A stretch of 64,000 nt of DNA from CAZWSX01 sp964636985 (GCA_964636985.1 CAZWSX010000001.1:1-64000); one strand, 5' to 3'; shown: positions 52,014 to 61,458, counted from the first letter of the stretch. The notes: generated from the letters alone by a model not told the origin. Numbers and translations are program-made.

Positions 52014-53891
52014 CTATCCCGCCGTATCTTTGGGGGGGATCTCAATCAGCTTTTTGCGGAGCGGGTCGATCAAATCGCGCGACCACGGCTTGTCCCCATA
52101 GAGATCGATCAACCCCTGCCAGATGGTTTGCGCTTCGTCTGGTTTGCTGTTCAGCAACTCCTCGCCCCGAGCGATCTGCTGTTCGATCAGCGGACGATGC
52201 TTTTTCGCGATAGCGCCGATGGTCGCATCCAGCTTTTCGAGTTGCCGTTTGGCAAGTTCGACGCACTGCTTGACCGCCTTTTGTTGGGTTTCATCCAGCG
52301 GGTTGTTGTCGACGTCGGAAAAAAGATGAGCCACGGCCTGGAACTTCGCTTGCGCGCGTTCTGGCTCGCTCGGAGCAAGCTTGACCGCATCCAGGTACAG
52401 TTCCTCCACCGGATTGAGAGGATCGGTGCCGCCGATATTGCGAGCTCGCAATTCAAATTTGCGCTGGGCTCGGTACAGGTTGATGCTCTCCGTCCAGTTC
52501 TCCAGGTCGGCGCTTCTCGGGTCGTTGGGATAGAGTTCTTGGAACCGCGAAATATCGCCTTCGGCGTTGATCAGCGTCGCGTTGTCGTTGGCGGCGGCCG
52601 CGATCTTCGCGTAAAGCTTATCGGCCGAGGGAGGTCGAGAAGCCCACCATGCGACGCCGCCGGCGGCGACCAGCAAAAGCAACATGCCGGGAACGACGAG
52701 CCATAACGGCGGCCCTGCTTCTTCGCGCTCCAGCTCCAGATTTCGTTGCCGCTCTTCCTCGGCAACGGTGACAAAGACCGATCGCCCCGCGCTGGGGGCC
52801 GGCGTGCGCGACATTGATGTCGACGACGCGATGCTCTCCGGCGCTGCTTCCGTTTCCATGCGCGCTTCGCGCGCCAGATGCAAATCGACCGAGGCGCTGC
52901 CGTGACCGGTGTTCAACGGCGACGTGCGGCCATCGTTGGGATGGAATTCCGTCTTAGGCGACGTCGAAAGGACACGCGTCACGTCGTGCGACGCGGCAAC
53001 GCTCAGGTCGTCGCCCGCTAGCGCTAGATCGGGCTCCTCTTTTGCGAGCCCTTCCCTCCGGTTCCCGGCGTCGTTCAAAGCCAGGTCCATCGCGCTAAAA
53101 AACTTGCCCAGCGCGGTCGCGTTGGCGACGCGGCGCAGCGGGTCCTTCTCCAGCAATTGGGCGATGATCTCGTCAAGTTCCTGCGGCGTATCGGGTGCCA
53201 AACGCCGTACGGGAATCGGTTTCTCGAACCGCAAACCGTGAACCACCTCGGCCATCGTCTTCGCGGCAAAAGGAGGACGGCCTGTCAACAACGCGTACAG
53301 GACGCTCCCCAAGCTATACAGGTCGCTGCGCGGAGTGACCGGTTTCCCTTCCGCTTGTTCCGGCGCCATGTAATCGGCAGTCCCCAGCACGCCGCCGGCC
53401 GCCGTCATGCTGGTGGCATTCCAGTCTTTCGCGATTCCAAAGTCGGTCAGCTTGATGGCGCCGTTGACGCCCATCATCAGATTCCCCGGCTTGAGGTCGC
53501 GATGAATCACGCCGTGCGCATGAGCCAGTTTGAGCGCGCTGCACACGGCGATCCCTACCCGAAGCGTCTCTCGCCAGGTGAAGATCTTCCCCTTCTGCAT
53601 CAAGTCTTGCAGGCTCGCTCCGTTGATCAGTTCCATCGCGTAGTAGAGATGGTCCCCCTCTACGCCGAAGCCGAGAATCTGGATGATGTTGGCGTGCTTG
53701 AGCTTCTTGTGCGCTTCGACTTCCGCCTGAAAGCGATTGCGGAAGTCTTCGTTGTCCACCAGATGCGAGGCCAGCACTTTGACGGCGGCGCGATCGCCTG
53801 TCGACTCATCGACGCCTACGTAAACAGCTCCCATCCCGCCGCGGCCGAGGAGCTTTTCGATCTTGTAGGGGCCGAGTCTTTCGATCGCCAT
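52014..53891 (-). CDS. Membrane-anchored Hanks-type Ser/Thr protein kinase
   Basis: A 625-residue kinase. Gly-rich loop GRGGMGAVY (16-24), catalytic Lys in AAVKVL (38), HRDLKPGN (130-137), DFG (150-152) and APE (176-178) are all intact, so it should be active. A Ser/Thr-rich juxtamembrane linker (280-395) leads to one membrane span (396-417, WLVVPGMLLLLVAAGGVAWW), placing a helical C-terminal domain (about 200 residues, TPR-like) outside. ATG 53891 begins the kinase domain; upstream codons are non-homologous. A likely partner for the FHA proteins in this window. Confidence 0.95.
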   Translation of the reverse strand: MAIERLGPYKIEKLLGRGGMGAVYVGVDESTGDRAAVKVLASHLVDNEDFRNRFQAEVEAHKKLKHANIIQILGFGVEGDHLYYAMELINGASLQDLMQKGKIFTWRETLRVGIAVCSALKLAHAHGVIHRDLKPGNLMMGVNGAIKLTDFGIAKDWNATSMTAAGGVLGTADYMAPEQAEGKPVTPRSDLYSLGSVLYALLTGRPPFAAKTMAEVVHGLRFEKPIPVRRLAPDTPQELDEIIAQLLEKDPLRRVANATALGKFFSAMDLALNDAGNRREGLAKEEPDLALAGDDLSVAASHDVTRVLSTSPKTEFHPNDGRTSPLNTGHGSASVDLHLAREARMETEAAPESIASSTSMSRTPAPSAGRSVFVTVAEEERQRNLELEREEAGPPLWLVVPGMLLLLVAAGGVAWWASRPPSADKLYAKIAAAANDNATLINAEGDISRFQELYPNDPRSADLENWTESINLYRAQRKFELRARNIGGTDPLNPVEELYLDAVKLAPSEPERAQAKFQAVAHLFSDVDNNPLDETQQKAVKQCVELAKRQLEKLDATIGAIAKKHRPLIEQQIARGEELLNSKPDEAQTIWQGLIDLYGDKPWSRDLIDPLRKKLIEIPPKDTAG

Positions 53892-54103
53892 GGCGAGCAG
53901 TCGCAGCGACGCGCTCGCGATTGCGTTGCGTCGATAGGGAGACGAAGGATTGGGGCCGACCATTCGGCCCTCGTCACGGTGAAGCTGGACCGTGACGTTC
54001 CCATCTTAACAGAAGAAACCGCGCGGATCAGGTTTTCGCCGCAGGCCTACGAAAAGTTGGCAGCATTGCCGCACGCTAGGGTTTGCAGCCCATCCACAAG
54101 CCG

Positions 54104-54301
54104 CTAAGCGGCCCGTTTGTCGCTGGTGGCTGATTCCAGCACTTCCAGGGCTTCTTCCAAGCCTCCGCACGTTTCAGCGAATCGCAAAATGGTGCGGATC
54201 TGGTCGGCCGAGAGATCGACCCCTAGCGACTCGCGCAGAGCCGTCCAATCTTCGTCGGACCACGACAACATCTCGGCCAGCGGATCGGGTTCGTCAACCA
54301 T
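54104..54301 (-). CDS. Small acidic protein, unknown function
   Basis: A 65-residue helical protein starting MVDEPDPLAEM, with an acidic Trp/Asp/Glu-rich N-terminal half and an amphipathic C-terminal helix (ADQIRTILRFAETCGGLEEALEVLES). It lies 212 bases upstream of the kinase gene on the same strand. No family recognised. The ATG at 54301 is chosen over a TTG seven codons upstream. Confidence 0.5.
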   Translation of the reverse strand: MVDEPDPLAEMLSWSDEDWTALRESLGVDLSADQIRTILRFAETCGGLEEALEVLESATSDKRAA

Positions 54302-54585
54302 AGCTTTCCCACCAAGAGACAAGGGTGCTTCTCAATTGGCACGCAACGATGCTAGTGGTGACATCGGCGGGACGTGCCGATTTCGGGAGTGGAAAGCACG
54401 ACAGCACCCAACCCAAAGCCCGTTTTGCCTTCGATCGTCCGATTAGGTAAGCGGTAGCGGCGCCCCAGGCGTCGTACGGGGAACGCAACCGTTCGTGTCG
54501 ATGAAATCGACAGGGATTCCTTTCGCGCTATCCGCAGCCAGGTCGGCACGTAGGCGCAAAAACCCGCGTGGAGTTAAGCCGAGCA

Positions 54586-54861
54586 ATGGGGCACGCTGAA
54601 CTACTGTCGCACGTTCGCCATCTCGTCAGGGAAAAGTTCCTCAGCATGGGAGCGCTCGCCGATTCCGAATTCACCGAATTGGTCTTAATTCGAGACGGCC
54701 AGTATTGCGGGCGAAAATTCCAGACCATGGGAACCAGCATCCAAGCGACTTGGTTTTGCGAAGAAGACCAGCTCAAAATCTACTGCCCCGACACCGGAAC
54801 GGTGGAGGTGGTCGAGGGATTGTCGGGCGGTCATCGCATGGTGGTTGCCCGGGCCGCTTGA
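54586..54861 (+). CDS. Small protein of unknown function
   Basis: A 91-residue protein beginning MGHAELLSHVRHLVREKFLS. Two conserved-looking features are an alternating beta pattern (ELVLIRDGQYCGRKFQTMG) and a Cys-containing ATWFCEEDQLKIYCPDTG. A GTG at 54568 is an alternative start. Family not recognised; likely cytosolic. Confidence 0.6.
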   Translation: MGHAELLSHVRHLVREKFLSMGALADSEFTELVLIRDGQYCGRKFQTMGTSIQATWFCEEDQLKIYCPDTGTVEVVEGLSGGHRMVVARAA

Positions 54862-55072
54862 TCGCCGTCGCCGATGGCAACCGTAAGGGACTTTGGCCAC
54901 CACCAAAGGAAGGCCTTACGACCCTTACTGGCGGTCTTATCCCCGCAGAATGCCTGATTGCGACACTCCGCGCGGCCCAAGAACTTGTAACAAGCTATCA
55001 CGCTTGCTAGAAATGGGATTAGGTATTTTTACGCTTTTCTGGCGTTTCTCGTCACTTCACTAGCTTCGAGTC

Positions 55073-55756
55073 ATGACGCGATCTCCAAACGGAATCACTC
55101 TCCGCGTCATCGATGGTGCCGATCGTGGTCGTGTGTACCGCAACCTGGCTTGTCCCATCACGGTGGGCCGCGAGGAAGGAAATTCGGTCCAGCTCAACGA
55201 CGAGCGTGTGAGCCGCTTTCATTTAAAAATCCAAGAGGACCAGGAGCGGATCGTCCTGACCGACTTGGATAGCACCAACGGCACGCGGGTAAATGGCGAG
55301 GACACGCAGCTCAAGATTCTCCGCTTCGGCGATGTCATCCTGGTAGGGCGATCGTCCCTTGTTTATGGAACGCGCGAGCAAGTCGCCGATCGATTGCTGA
55401 GACTCAAAGAAAGCATCAAGGAAGAGAATCTCACCCTTGAGCCCAGCAGCGCATCGCACGGAAACAACAAGGACGATTCGAAATTCGACGTCGCTTATCC
55501 AAACGATCCCGATAAGCAAGGCATTCTGCGTGCCCTAGAGCCGATGGAATTGCCTGATCGGCTATCGCCCGTTCAGGCGGCGCAGCTGACGGAACTGCTT
55601 GAAACGCTGCAGGTTCGGATGCGTGCGATCTTTCAGGCTGCCACGGTCGAAAAAGACGGGGACTTGGTCCATATCACGGCGGAGCCATGGTTTCGGATGG
55701 TCGAACTCCAAGCTCAGATTGCCGAACTGATCCGCAAACTTGCCGAACCCAAGTAA
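55073..55756 (+). CDS. FHA domain protein
   Basis: A 227-residue cytosolic protein. The FHA domain occupies about residues 10-100, with VGREEGN, SRFHLKI (phosphopeptide-binding Ser/Arg/His) and DSTNGTRVNG visible. A helical C-terminal region (165-227) is predicted from heptad-like leucines. No catalytic domain. It is divergent from the Ser/Thr kinase gene across about 1.2 kb and could read its phosphorylation (inference). The stop codon sits in a 15-base tandem duplication. Confidence 0.88.
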   Translation: MTRSPNGITLRVIDGADRGRVYRNLACPITVGREEGNSVQLNDERVSRFHLKIQEDQERIVLTDLDSTNGTRVNGEDTQLKILRFGDVILVGRSSLVYGTREQVADRLLRLKESIKEENLTLEPSSASHGNNKDDSKFDVAYPNDPDKQGILRALEPMELPDRLSPVQAAQLTELLETLQVRMRAIFQAATVEKDGDLVHITAEPWFRMVELQAQIAELIRKLAEPK

Positions 55757-55772
55757 CGCGAACCCAAGTAAC
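55744..55772 (+). repeat. Tandem 15-base duplication spanning a stop codon
   Basis: CGAACCCAAGTAAC occurs twice with period 15; the first copy holds the FHA gene's TAA. The second copy is non-coding. Confidence 0.8.
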
Positions 55773-55817
55773 ACAATCGCAAACAACGCGAACTTCGATA
55801 GCTGTTATCGAGGATCT

Positions 55818-56933
55818 CTAACGCGTAGGACTGAAGAGCCGCACATCGCACGGTGGCGTGCGATTTCCCATCAGGTCGGCGATCACCATCGCGGTCGCAG
55901 GCGAAAGGTGCAGTCCCGATCGATAGTGCCCCGATGCCACAAACAGGTTGCTCCACTCCCCTGCCTTGCCGATATAAGGGAAGCCGTCGAAGCTGTAGGG
56001 CCTGAGTCCTGCCCAGCGGCTTTCGATGGTCGCTGTTTTGATTTGCGGAACGAGCGAAACCGCCACGCGCTCCAACTCGTCCATCTCCTGTTGCGTGGTC
56101 TCTTTGTCGAACCCGACTTCTTCTTCGGTGCTTCCCACCAGGATGTGTCCGTCGGTTCGCGGCACCAGGTACCGAGAGCCTTCGTTGATCACTCGCGAGA
56201 AACAAGGAGCCGGCAGGCGATAGAGAATCATCTGTCCGCGGATCGGAATAATAGCGATGGGGCGTTTGACGCTCGCGAGAATCCCGCCGCTCCATGCTCC
56301 GCCGGCAACGACGAACTGGTCGGCCTTCAGGACTCGGCCATCCGCAGTTTTGGCTCCGCCAATTCGGGTGTCATCGTGTGCCCAGTCGACGATCTCGGTG
56401 TTTTGCTCAAACGAAACGCCCGCGGCCGAACAGGCGGCAAGTAAAGCTCTCAGATGCCGCGGGTTTCGCAGCTGCGCCTCTTCCGGGACGTAGTAGGCCC
56501 CCTTGAGTTCCGACTCCAGCCCGCCCGAGGCCATGGCAGGCTCTAACGCCGCGAGTTCGCCGTAAGAGAGCCGCTGACATTTGATTTGCTCTTCGCGACA
56601 CGTGGCCGCCATGCCGGCAAGCGATGCCGCCTCGCCGGCTGTTCGCGCTAGATAAATTCCACCGCAGACGTGATAACCGTTGTCGATACCCGTGGTGGCC
56701 AGCAGCTCCTTCGACCATGCAGCATGGAGCTCGTTACTCCATGCTCGCAGGTATTCGATGGGATGCAGCGCGGTCCCGCGTTTCGCCGGCGGCAAGATGC
56801 CGGCCCCGGCCCAAGATGCTTCGCGGCCTGGCGTTTGCCGATCGGCCACGGTGACGCGCCAACCCTCGCGCGCCAAAACCCAGGCGGTGGACAGTCCAAC
56901 CACTCCACCGCCGACAATGAGGCAATCCGACAT
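55818..56933 (-). CDS. thiO: FAD-dependent glycine oxidase-type enzyme
   Basis: A 371-residue flavoprotein of the DAO/ThiO group, which oxidises glycine to the imine used in thiazole synthesis. It has the N-terminal Rossmann dinucleotide motif LIVGGGVVGLSTA, the ADRQTPGREASWAGAGIL stretch, the RGQMILYRLP loop and the C-terminal GHYRSGLHLSPATA signature. The frame is open upstream, but ATG 56933 begins exactly at the FAD motif. No other thi gene is near, so ThiO versus another DAO-family oxidase is inferred. It holds a 9-bp perfect palindrome in its coding sequence. Confidence 0.85.
   Translation of the reverse strand: MSDCLIVGGGVVGLSTAWVLAREGWRVTVADRQTPGREASWAGAGILPPAKRGTALHPIEYLRAWSNELHAAWSKELLATTGIDNGYHVCGGIYLARTAGEAASLAGMAATCREEQIKCQRLSYGELAALEPAMASGGLESELKGAYYVPEEAQLRNPRHLRALLAACSAAGVSFEQNTEIVDWAHDDTRIGGAKTADGRVLKADQFVVAGGAWSGGILASVKRPIAIIPIRGQMILYRLPAPCFSRVINEGSRYLVPRTDGHILVGSTEEEVGFDKETTQQEMDELERVAVSLVPQIKTATIESRWAGLRPYSFDGFPYIGKAGEWSNLFVASGHYRSGLHLSPATAMVIADLMGNRTPPCDVRLFSPTR
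56721..56745. repeat. Perfect palindrome within the thiO gene
   Basis: Arms AGCATGGAG and CTCCATGCT with a 7-base loop, in frame inside thiO. It is long enough to be unlikely by chance at a given site and resembles the REP-type elements found between genes. Confidence 0.5.
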
Positions 56934-57008
56934 TTCAAAATCGATTCCATGAGCTGGCCATTGCAATGGAGCCAGCTCGCAAACTCCTCAATCCGTTCAT
57001 CAAGCCTA

Positions 57009-57716
57009 CTACTTGATTTCCTTGATACGGATGTTCTTGAACTGCACCTTCATCGGCGGACCAGCGTGGCATTGCAGAGCCAGGATGCCCGTCTTGGCGG
57101 CCTTGTCCGATTGCCCGTCGACCGTTTCCGACATCAGTTGGCCGTTGATGTAGTGTTGCAGCCGGTTGCCGTTGGCGACGATGCGGTAGTCGTTCCACTC
57201 TTCCTTCTTGATCAGCTTTTGCAGTTCTTCCTTGTTGCCGAACTGGTCGACGGTCTTCTTGCCGTCGCTGCCGATTTCAACCTTTTGCCCGCGTTCGGCC
57301 AGGATGCCTCGTCCCCCTTCTTCGTAGTTGATGCCCGAGTACGTTGGCGACGAATCGATGTCGGCCTGGTAACCACCCACAATGAACTTTTCTTTGTCCT
57401 TCAAAGTGCTGCGGTATTGAATGCCCGAGTTGCCTCCGACGATCTTGTACTGAGCCCGCAGTTCGAAGTTGCCAACTTCTTTGTCGGCCACCAGGAACGT
57501 GTTGTATTTGAGTTCACCGGAGAGTTTCTCGTCGGTCTTGCCGGTGATGGCTCCATCTTCCACCGACCAGAGCCTCTTGTCCCCTTTCCAACCGGTGAGA
57601 TCCTTGCCATTGAATAGCGAAACGAAGCCCGTTTCCGAGTCTTCGGCGACAATGTGCGAAACGGCGACGCCGCCGAAAACCAGAGCCAACGCGAGCAGCC
57701 AAGCAAACGACTTCAT
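57009..57716 (-). CDS. Exported DUF1080 (3-keto-disaccharide hydrolase-like) protein
   Basis: A 235-residue secreted protein with a signal peptide (MKSFAWLLALALVFGGVAVS). The DUF1080 hallmark FVSLFNGKDLTGWKG is at the N-terminus of the mature protein, followed by the WSVEDGAI and NFELRAQYKI strands of the jelly-roll fold and the GNSGIQYRS motif. This family is greatly expanded in planctomycetes and acts on glycans outside the cytoplasm; the exact substrate is unknown. It precedes thiO on the same strand (75-base gap). Confidence 0.93.
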   Translation of the reverse strand: MKSFAWLLALALVFGGVAVSHIVAEDSETGFVSLFNGKDLTGWKGDKRLWSVEDGAITGKTDEKLSGELKYNTFLVADKEVGNFELRAQYKIVGGNSGIQYRSTLKDKEKFIVGGYQADIDSSPTYSGINYEEGGRGILAERGQKVEIGSDGKKTVDQFGNKEELQKLIKKEEWNDYRIVANGNRLQHYINGQLMSETVDGQSDKAAKTGILALQCHAGPPMKVQFKNIRIKEIK

Positions 57717-57859
57717 GGAGAGTTCCCTTCCGGTAGGTGAGTTTTAGCGGGGCGGCAAATCAATGCCAGTTCCAACCTGCATTTATGGTGCTCCGGAAAG
57801 GACCGCGCGTCCAGACCCAATCGGGCTGCGCCTCGGGATTCGGCAACCAAGAAACGCAA

Positions 57860-57903
57860 AACGGGCGAAGTTCCGTTGGAACTCCGCCCGTTCGTTGTTT
57901 TTA
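57860..57903. terminator. Bidirectional terminator
   Basis: A 15-bp stem with one mismatch (left arm AACGGGCGAAGTTCC) and a 3-base loop. On the minus strand it ends the Cys-rich gene and is followed by TTTTGCGTTTC; on the plus strand it is followed by GTTGTTTTT. Confidence 0.75.
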
Positions 57904-57925
57904 GACGTTGAAAGTGCTCGCCAAT

Positions 57926-58519
57926 TTAGCGAACCGATCGCGAGACCCGTTTGGTGCTGGGCTTGGACGAGATGATCGGCTTGTTCGCTTTGCTCGTCTT
58001 ATCGCTTTGCGATTTTGCTTCGGGAGCAATGTCTTCTTCGATCACCTCTGGTTGCTTCCACTGCTCGGCGAGGTCGGCATACACCTCTTGGAACACGGCG
58101 TTCGAGTACGGCATCTTGCGGTCGGCACCCCACGCTTCGGCTTCGTCTTGGTGCTCGGCAATGTGGCGGTAGTTGTACGGCCGGAAGTAGTAGTACGTTT
58201 TCGGTTGTTGTTCATAGGGGAAATGCGGGCCGCAGTTTCCATGCGGGCAAAGCAGCGCCTTGTACCGGCAGAGAGGACCGCAGTGACAGCATCCACCACA
58301 ATCGTCGCACCCGCCGCACGAGTCCCCTTCGCACGATGTCGCATTGCAACCAGCCGCCAGAACATCCGAGCCGCTCACATCGCGCTTGGCACATTTGCGA
58401 GACGCCGTCGTGCAGCATTGAACCGTCGCCGGGTCACACCCATCGGAGACGGAGCGCACACACGAATCTGCCCCTGGCAGCGAGAGGACGCTCATGGTCA
58501 ACAGTGCGATAGCATTCAT
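57926..58519 (-). CDS. Cysteine-rich exported protein of unknown function
   Basis: A 197-residue protein with a short signal peptide (MNAIALLTMSVLSLPGA). The N-terminal half of the mature protein contains about 16 Cys residues in loose CxxC and CxC pairs (GCDPATVQCCTTASRKC, CDDCGGCCHCGPLC), then a Tyr-rich segment and a Lys/Ser-rich tail. This density suggests metal binding or a disulfide-rich fold. It resembles no family I recognise. A strong terminator follows on the minus strand. Confidence 0.75.
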   Translation of the reverse strand: MNAIALLTMSVLSLPGADSCVRSVSDGCDPATVQCCTTASRKCAKRDVSGSDVLAAGCNATSCEGDSCGGCDDCGGCCHCGPLCRYKALLCPHGNCGPHFPYEQQPKTYYYFRPYNYRHIAEHQDEAEAWGADRKMPYSNAVFQEVYADLAEQWKQPEVIEEDIAPEAKSQSDKTSKANKPIISSKPSTKRVSRSVR

Positions 58520-58958
58520 GACGAGTTGCTCCGTCTGCGTAGGACCGCCAAATCGACGGCAAAGACGACCCTGCCTACGGAATTTCGGCGTGCCAACCGC
58601 TGGGAATTCCTCTTATCCGGCATGGACGTCAAAGTCGACCAAGCTTCGCAATGCAAAGATGGCAGGGACGTTGTAAGGAGCCGCTCCATCGGGTTGCTAT
58701 CGGTGACTTCATGAGGATGTCAGTGCCAGCCCGCGTTTTTGCTAATCCCGGCAAAGTCAGCCAACCGAACAAACTCGTTGTAGCGAAATGGCCCGCACCG
58801 GTCGTTTTGGCACGCAATGATAGCGTGGGAATGCGGAAAACGCTTGTCCGAAAGGCGCCAGCGCCCGTGTGGGGGGAATGCGCGATATCGACTCGCAAGG
58901 ACGCGATTCGATTCTGCGCGACCGACGGGTGACTGGTTAAAAGAGGCACGGATCGCCA
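58520..58958. other. Divergent intergenic region, no gene seen
   Basis: About 440 bases between the Cys-rich gene (minus) and the secretin gene (plus). Open frames here are short and unsupported. It must contain promoters for both flanking genes; no firm boxes were identified. Confidence 0.5.
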
Positions 58959-60617
58959 ATGAAGCGCACGAATTTGCTTAGCCATGGTTGGCAATGGACC
59001 AGTCGCTGCTTAGCAGCAACTGCGCTCGCCGCCATTTCGCTGAATGCGTTCGCGCAGGAGCCGATCTCTCGCGAAGCGCAGCGCCGCTTGGGAAAGCCCT
59101 CAGCGCAAATGAAGGCCCGCGAAGCGGCGCTGATCGAACAAGTCATCGAGCCGGAGTTGACCTTCTCGATCGAACCACAAGTTTCGAAGATCGTCAAAAC
59201 CAAGCTCCCAGTCACTCGCATCGCGATCACCGACCCTTCGGTGGTCGAAGTCAATGAATTCACACCCACCGAATTCGAAGTCATCGGGCAACGCGCAGGC
59301 GAAACCACGGTCACGCTGTGGTTCGAAGAGCCCAACGGCAACACCCGCTTGCTCCGTTATCTGGTGAAGGTCGGTGCCGCCGAAAGCGAGCAGATCCAAG
59401 CCGAAATCGAATTCGCCCGGCTGGAATCGCGGGTAAATGAGTTGTTCCCCAATAGCCAGGTTCAGCTCATTCCTGTTGCGGATAAGTTGATCATTCGTGG
59501 CCAGGCCCGCGACTCCAAGGAAGCGGCCGAGATCCTGAGCCTGTTGATGGGCGGGAGCAGCAGCGGAGCCGGAACCGGCGGGGCCAGCGGCGGCGGTGGA
59601 TATCCCGGCTACAACGGCTCGAGTATCAACGGCGGTGTGCTCCGCATTCCAGGTGCCGAGAACCTCCGGGTCTCGCAAGTGGTCAACTTGCTGCACATCC
59701 CAGGCGAACAACAAGTCCTCCTCAAAGTCCGCGTGGCCGAGCTGACTCGTAACGCGATTCGCGACTTGAGCGTCGACTTCACTGTCCTCAAGGATAACTG
59801 GGCCCTCTCGAGCGCCTTCGGGGGCACGTCGAACATCCGCGCCATCATGGATGGCGGCGACGTCAACTTGTTCGTCCGCGCCATCAGTACCAACGGTTAC
59901 GGCAAAATGTTGGCGGAGCCGCAACTGGTAACCGTCAGCGGACAACCTGCCACGTTCATTGCGGGTGGCGAGTTCGCGGTACCCACCGCCGTCGGCGTCG
60001 GCGGAGTCGGTGCGGTTGCCACGACGTTCCGCGGCTTCGGTACACAGCTCTCGTTCACTCCCACGGTTGTCGACAAGGACCGAATCCGGCTGCAGGTGTC
60101 GCCGTCGGTCAGTTCGCTCAATCAAGCGGCCTCCGTCAATGGCATTCCCGGATTGAACATCCGCGGCGCGAACACCACCGTCGACCTTCGCGAAGGCCAG
60201 TGGCTGGCTCTGGCGGGTTTGATTCAAGACGAACAACAAGGAAGTCGCCGACGCATCCCGTTCCTGGGAGACATTCCCGTGGTGGGCGGCGTGTTTGGTT
60301 CGCAAAACAAAACGCGAAACGAAACGGAACTGCTGATTCTCGTCAGCCCCGAGTTGGTTCACCCGCTAGAACCAGACGAGGCGCCGCAGCTTCTGCCCGG
60401 CATGTCGCTGACCGATCCGTCCGACGCGGCCTTTTACCTGCTGCAACACATCGAAGGTCATCCCGACTTTCACCATCGCAGCACGGTGTGGCCGTCGTAC
60501 CGGCAACATGTGATCGCCGACTACTGGATTCAAAAGCATCGTCAGGATAAAGCATCGCCCGAGATTTGCGGCGAGCAAGACTACTACATCGACGGACCGC
60601 ACGGATTGTCGGAGTAG
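58959..60617 (+). CDS. cpaC: Tad/Flp pilus secretin (CpaC/RcpA type)
   Basis: A 552-residue outer-membrane secretin that forms the channel of a Tad pilus or type II-like system. Signal peptide at residues 1-33 (ends NAFAQ). Then a pilus-formation N-domain (VTRIAITDPSVVEVNEF and EVIGQRAGETTV), a BON-like region (PVADKLIIRGQARDSKEA), a Gly-rich linker, and the secretin core (about 235-470) with VSGQPATFIAGGEFAVP, DLREGQWLALAGLI and the terminal ETELLILVSPELVHPL signature. Two further Tad-type genes follow at 60686 and 61620. Confidence 0.93.
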   Translation: MKRTNLLSHGWQWTSRCLAATALAAISLNAFAQEPISREAQRRLGKPSAQMKAREAALIEQVIEPELTFSIEPQVSKIVKTKLPVTRIAITDPSVVEVNEFTPTEFEVIGQRAGETTVTLWFEEPNGNTRLLRYLVKVGAAESEQIQAEIEFARLESRVNELFPNSQVQLIPVADKLIIRGQARDSKEAAEILSLLMGGSSSGAGTGGASGGGGYPGYNGSSINGGVLRIPGAENLRVSQVVNLLHIPGEQQVLLKVRVAELTRNAIRDLSVDFTVLKDNWALSSAFGGTSNIRAIMDGGDVNLFVRAISTNGYGKMLAEPQLVTVSGQPATFIAGGEFAVPTAVGVGGVGAVATTFRGFGTQLSFTPTVVDKDRIRLQVSPSVSSLNQAASVNGIPGLNIRGANTTVDLREGQWLALAGLIQDEQQGSRRRIPFLGDIPVVGGVFGSQNKTRNETELLILVSPELVHPLEPDEAPQLLPGMSLTDPSDAAFYLLQHIEGHPDFHHRSTVWPSYRQHVIADYWIQKHRQDKASPEICGEQDYYIDGPHGLSE

Positions 60618-60685
60618 GCCGCACCGAAGGCCTTGTCAGGGTCATTGGCCCGTCCTAACTCACTTAAAAACAACAGGTCATCGAT

Positions 60686-61315
60686 ATGAATAACTCCCGC
60701 AGACTATTCCTGCTCATCGGGCTGGCTCCGCTCACGGCCATGGGGTGCTGCTACCGGCTTGGCTATGTTTCTCCGCCGCCGACCTTGGGAGCGGAGATCG
60801 ACGAGACCTTCCGCCAGCAAGAGCACAACGCGGAAGCGGCCAAGTACGTGATCTATGCTCACGAGTTCGAGCTGAACCGCGATTACACGCAAGAAGAGAA
60901 TCGCGGGTACACGAGCAACCGCGGTTGGAAACTCAACAGCGCTGGTGAAGATCACCTCAAACGGATCGCCGCGAACTTGAACAAAGGGCACGACGACGGC
61001 TTTCCGGTGGTGATCCAGCGGAGCGAGACCTCCGTGAAGCCGGGAACGAGACACGAATATCCCGTTCACTACAACGACGAACTCGATGCCCGTCGCCGTG
61101 CGGTCGTGGTGGCGTCGCTCGAACGGATGGGCGTAGCCGACGCCGAAGACCGAGTGGTGGTTGCTTACTCAACCGCCGAGGGTTTGACAGCCGCCGAAGG
61201 AGCCCGCGTCTACCAGAACAGCCTGGTGCCTCGCGGCAGCTACGGTGGCGGCGGCGGCATCAGCGGTGGATATGGCGGATTTGGAAGTGGTTTCGGTGGT
61301 GGCGGGTTCTTCTAA
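60686..61315 (+). CDS. Lipoprotein, CpaD/OmpA-like, of the Tad locus
   Basis: A 209-residue lipoprotein: LLIGLAPLTAMGC forms a lipobox with the Cys near residue 21. The central part (LNSAGEDHLKRIAANLNKG and LDARRRAVVVASLERMGV) resembles the CpaD/OmpA-type pattern of peptidoglycan- or pilotin-like proteins that accompany Tad secretins. The C-terminus is Gly/Ser-rich. It follows the secretin gene by 68 bases, so probably an operon. Subfamily assignment is tentative. Confidence 0.7.
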   Translation: MNNSRRLFLLIGLAPLTAMGCCYRLGYVSPPPTLGAEIDETFRQQEHNAEAAKYVIYAHEFELNRDYTQEENRGYTSNRGWKLNSAGEDHLKRIAANLNKGHDDGFPVVIQRSETSVKPGTRHEYPVHYNDELDARRRAVVVASLERMGVADAEDRVVVAYSTAEGLTAAEGARVYQNSLVPRGSYGGGGGISGGYGGFGSGFGGGGFF

Positions 61316-61360
61316 TCGAAGCAGCCATAACCGAATACGAAACAACATTGAACTACCGAA

Positions 61361-61432
61361 AGGTCGGGGGGACCTTGTCCGGTGGCGTGGCAAACCCGCG
61401 CCGCGAGACAAGGCTCCTCCGACCTTTTGTCA
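61361..61432 (+). terminator. Long imperfect terminator hairpin
   Basis: A 20-bp stem with three mismatches (left arm from 61361, right arm 61408-61427) encloses 27 bases that can form a small inner hairpin, followed by TTTTGTCATTTT. It lies 46 bases past the lipoprotein stop and should terminate the secretin-lipoprotein transcript. Confidence 0.7.
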
Positions 61433-61458
61433 TTTTGGATGGCCAGAAGAGAGTTATT

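Noticed and set aside
56934..57008. TPP riboswitch upstream of thiO
   Set aside because: The conserved CTGAGA and ACCTGATCTGG elements are absent; only an 8-bp hairpin (56951-56978) is present.
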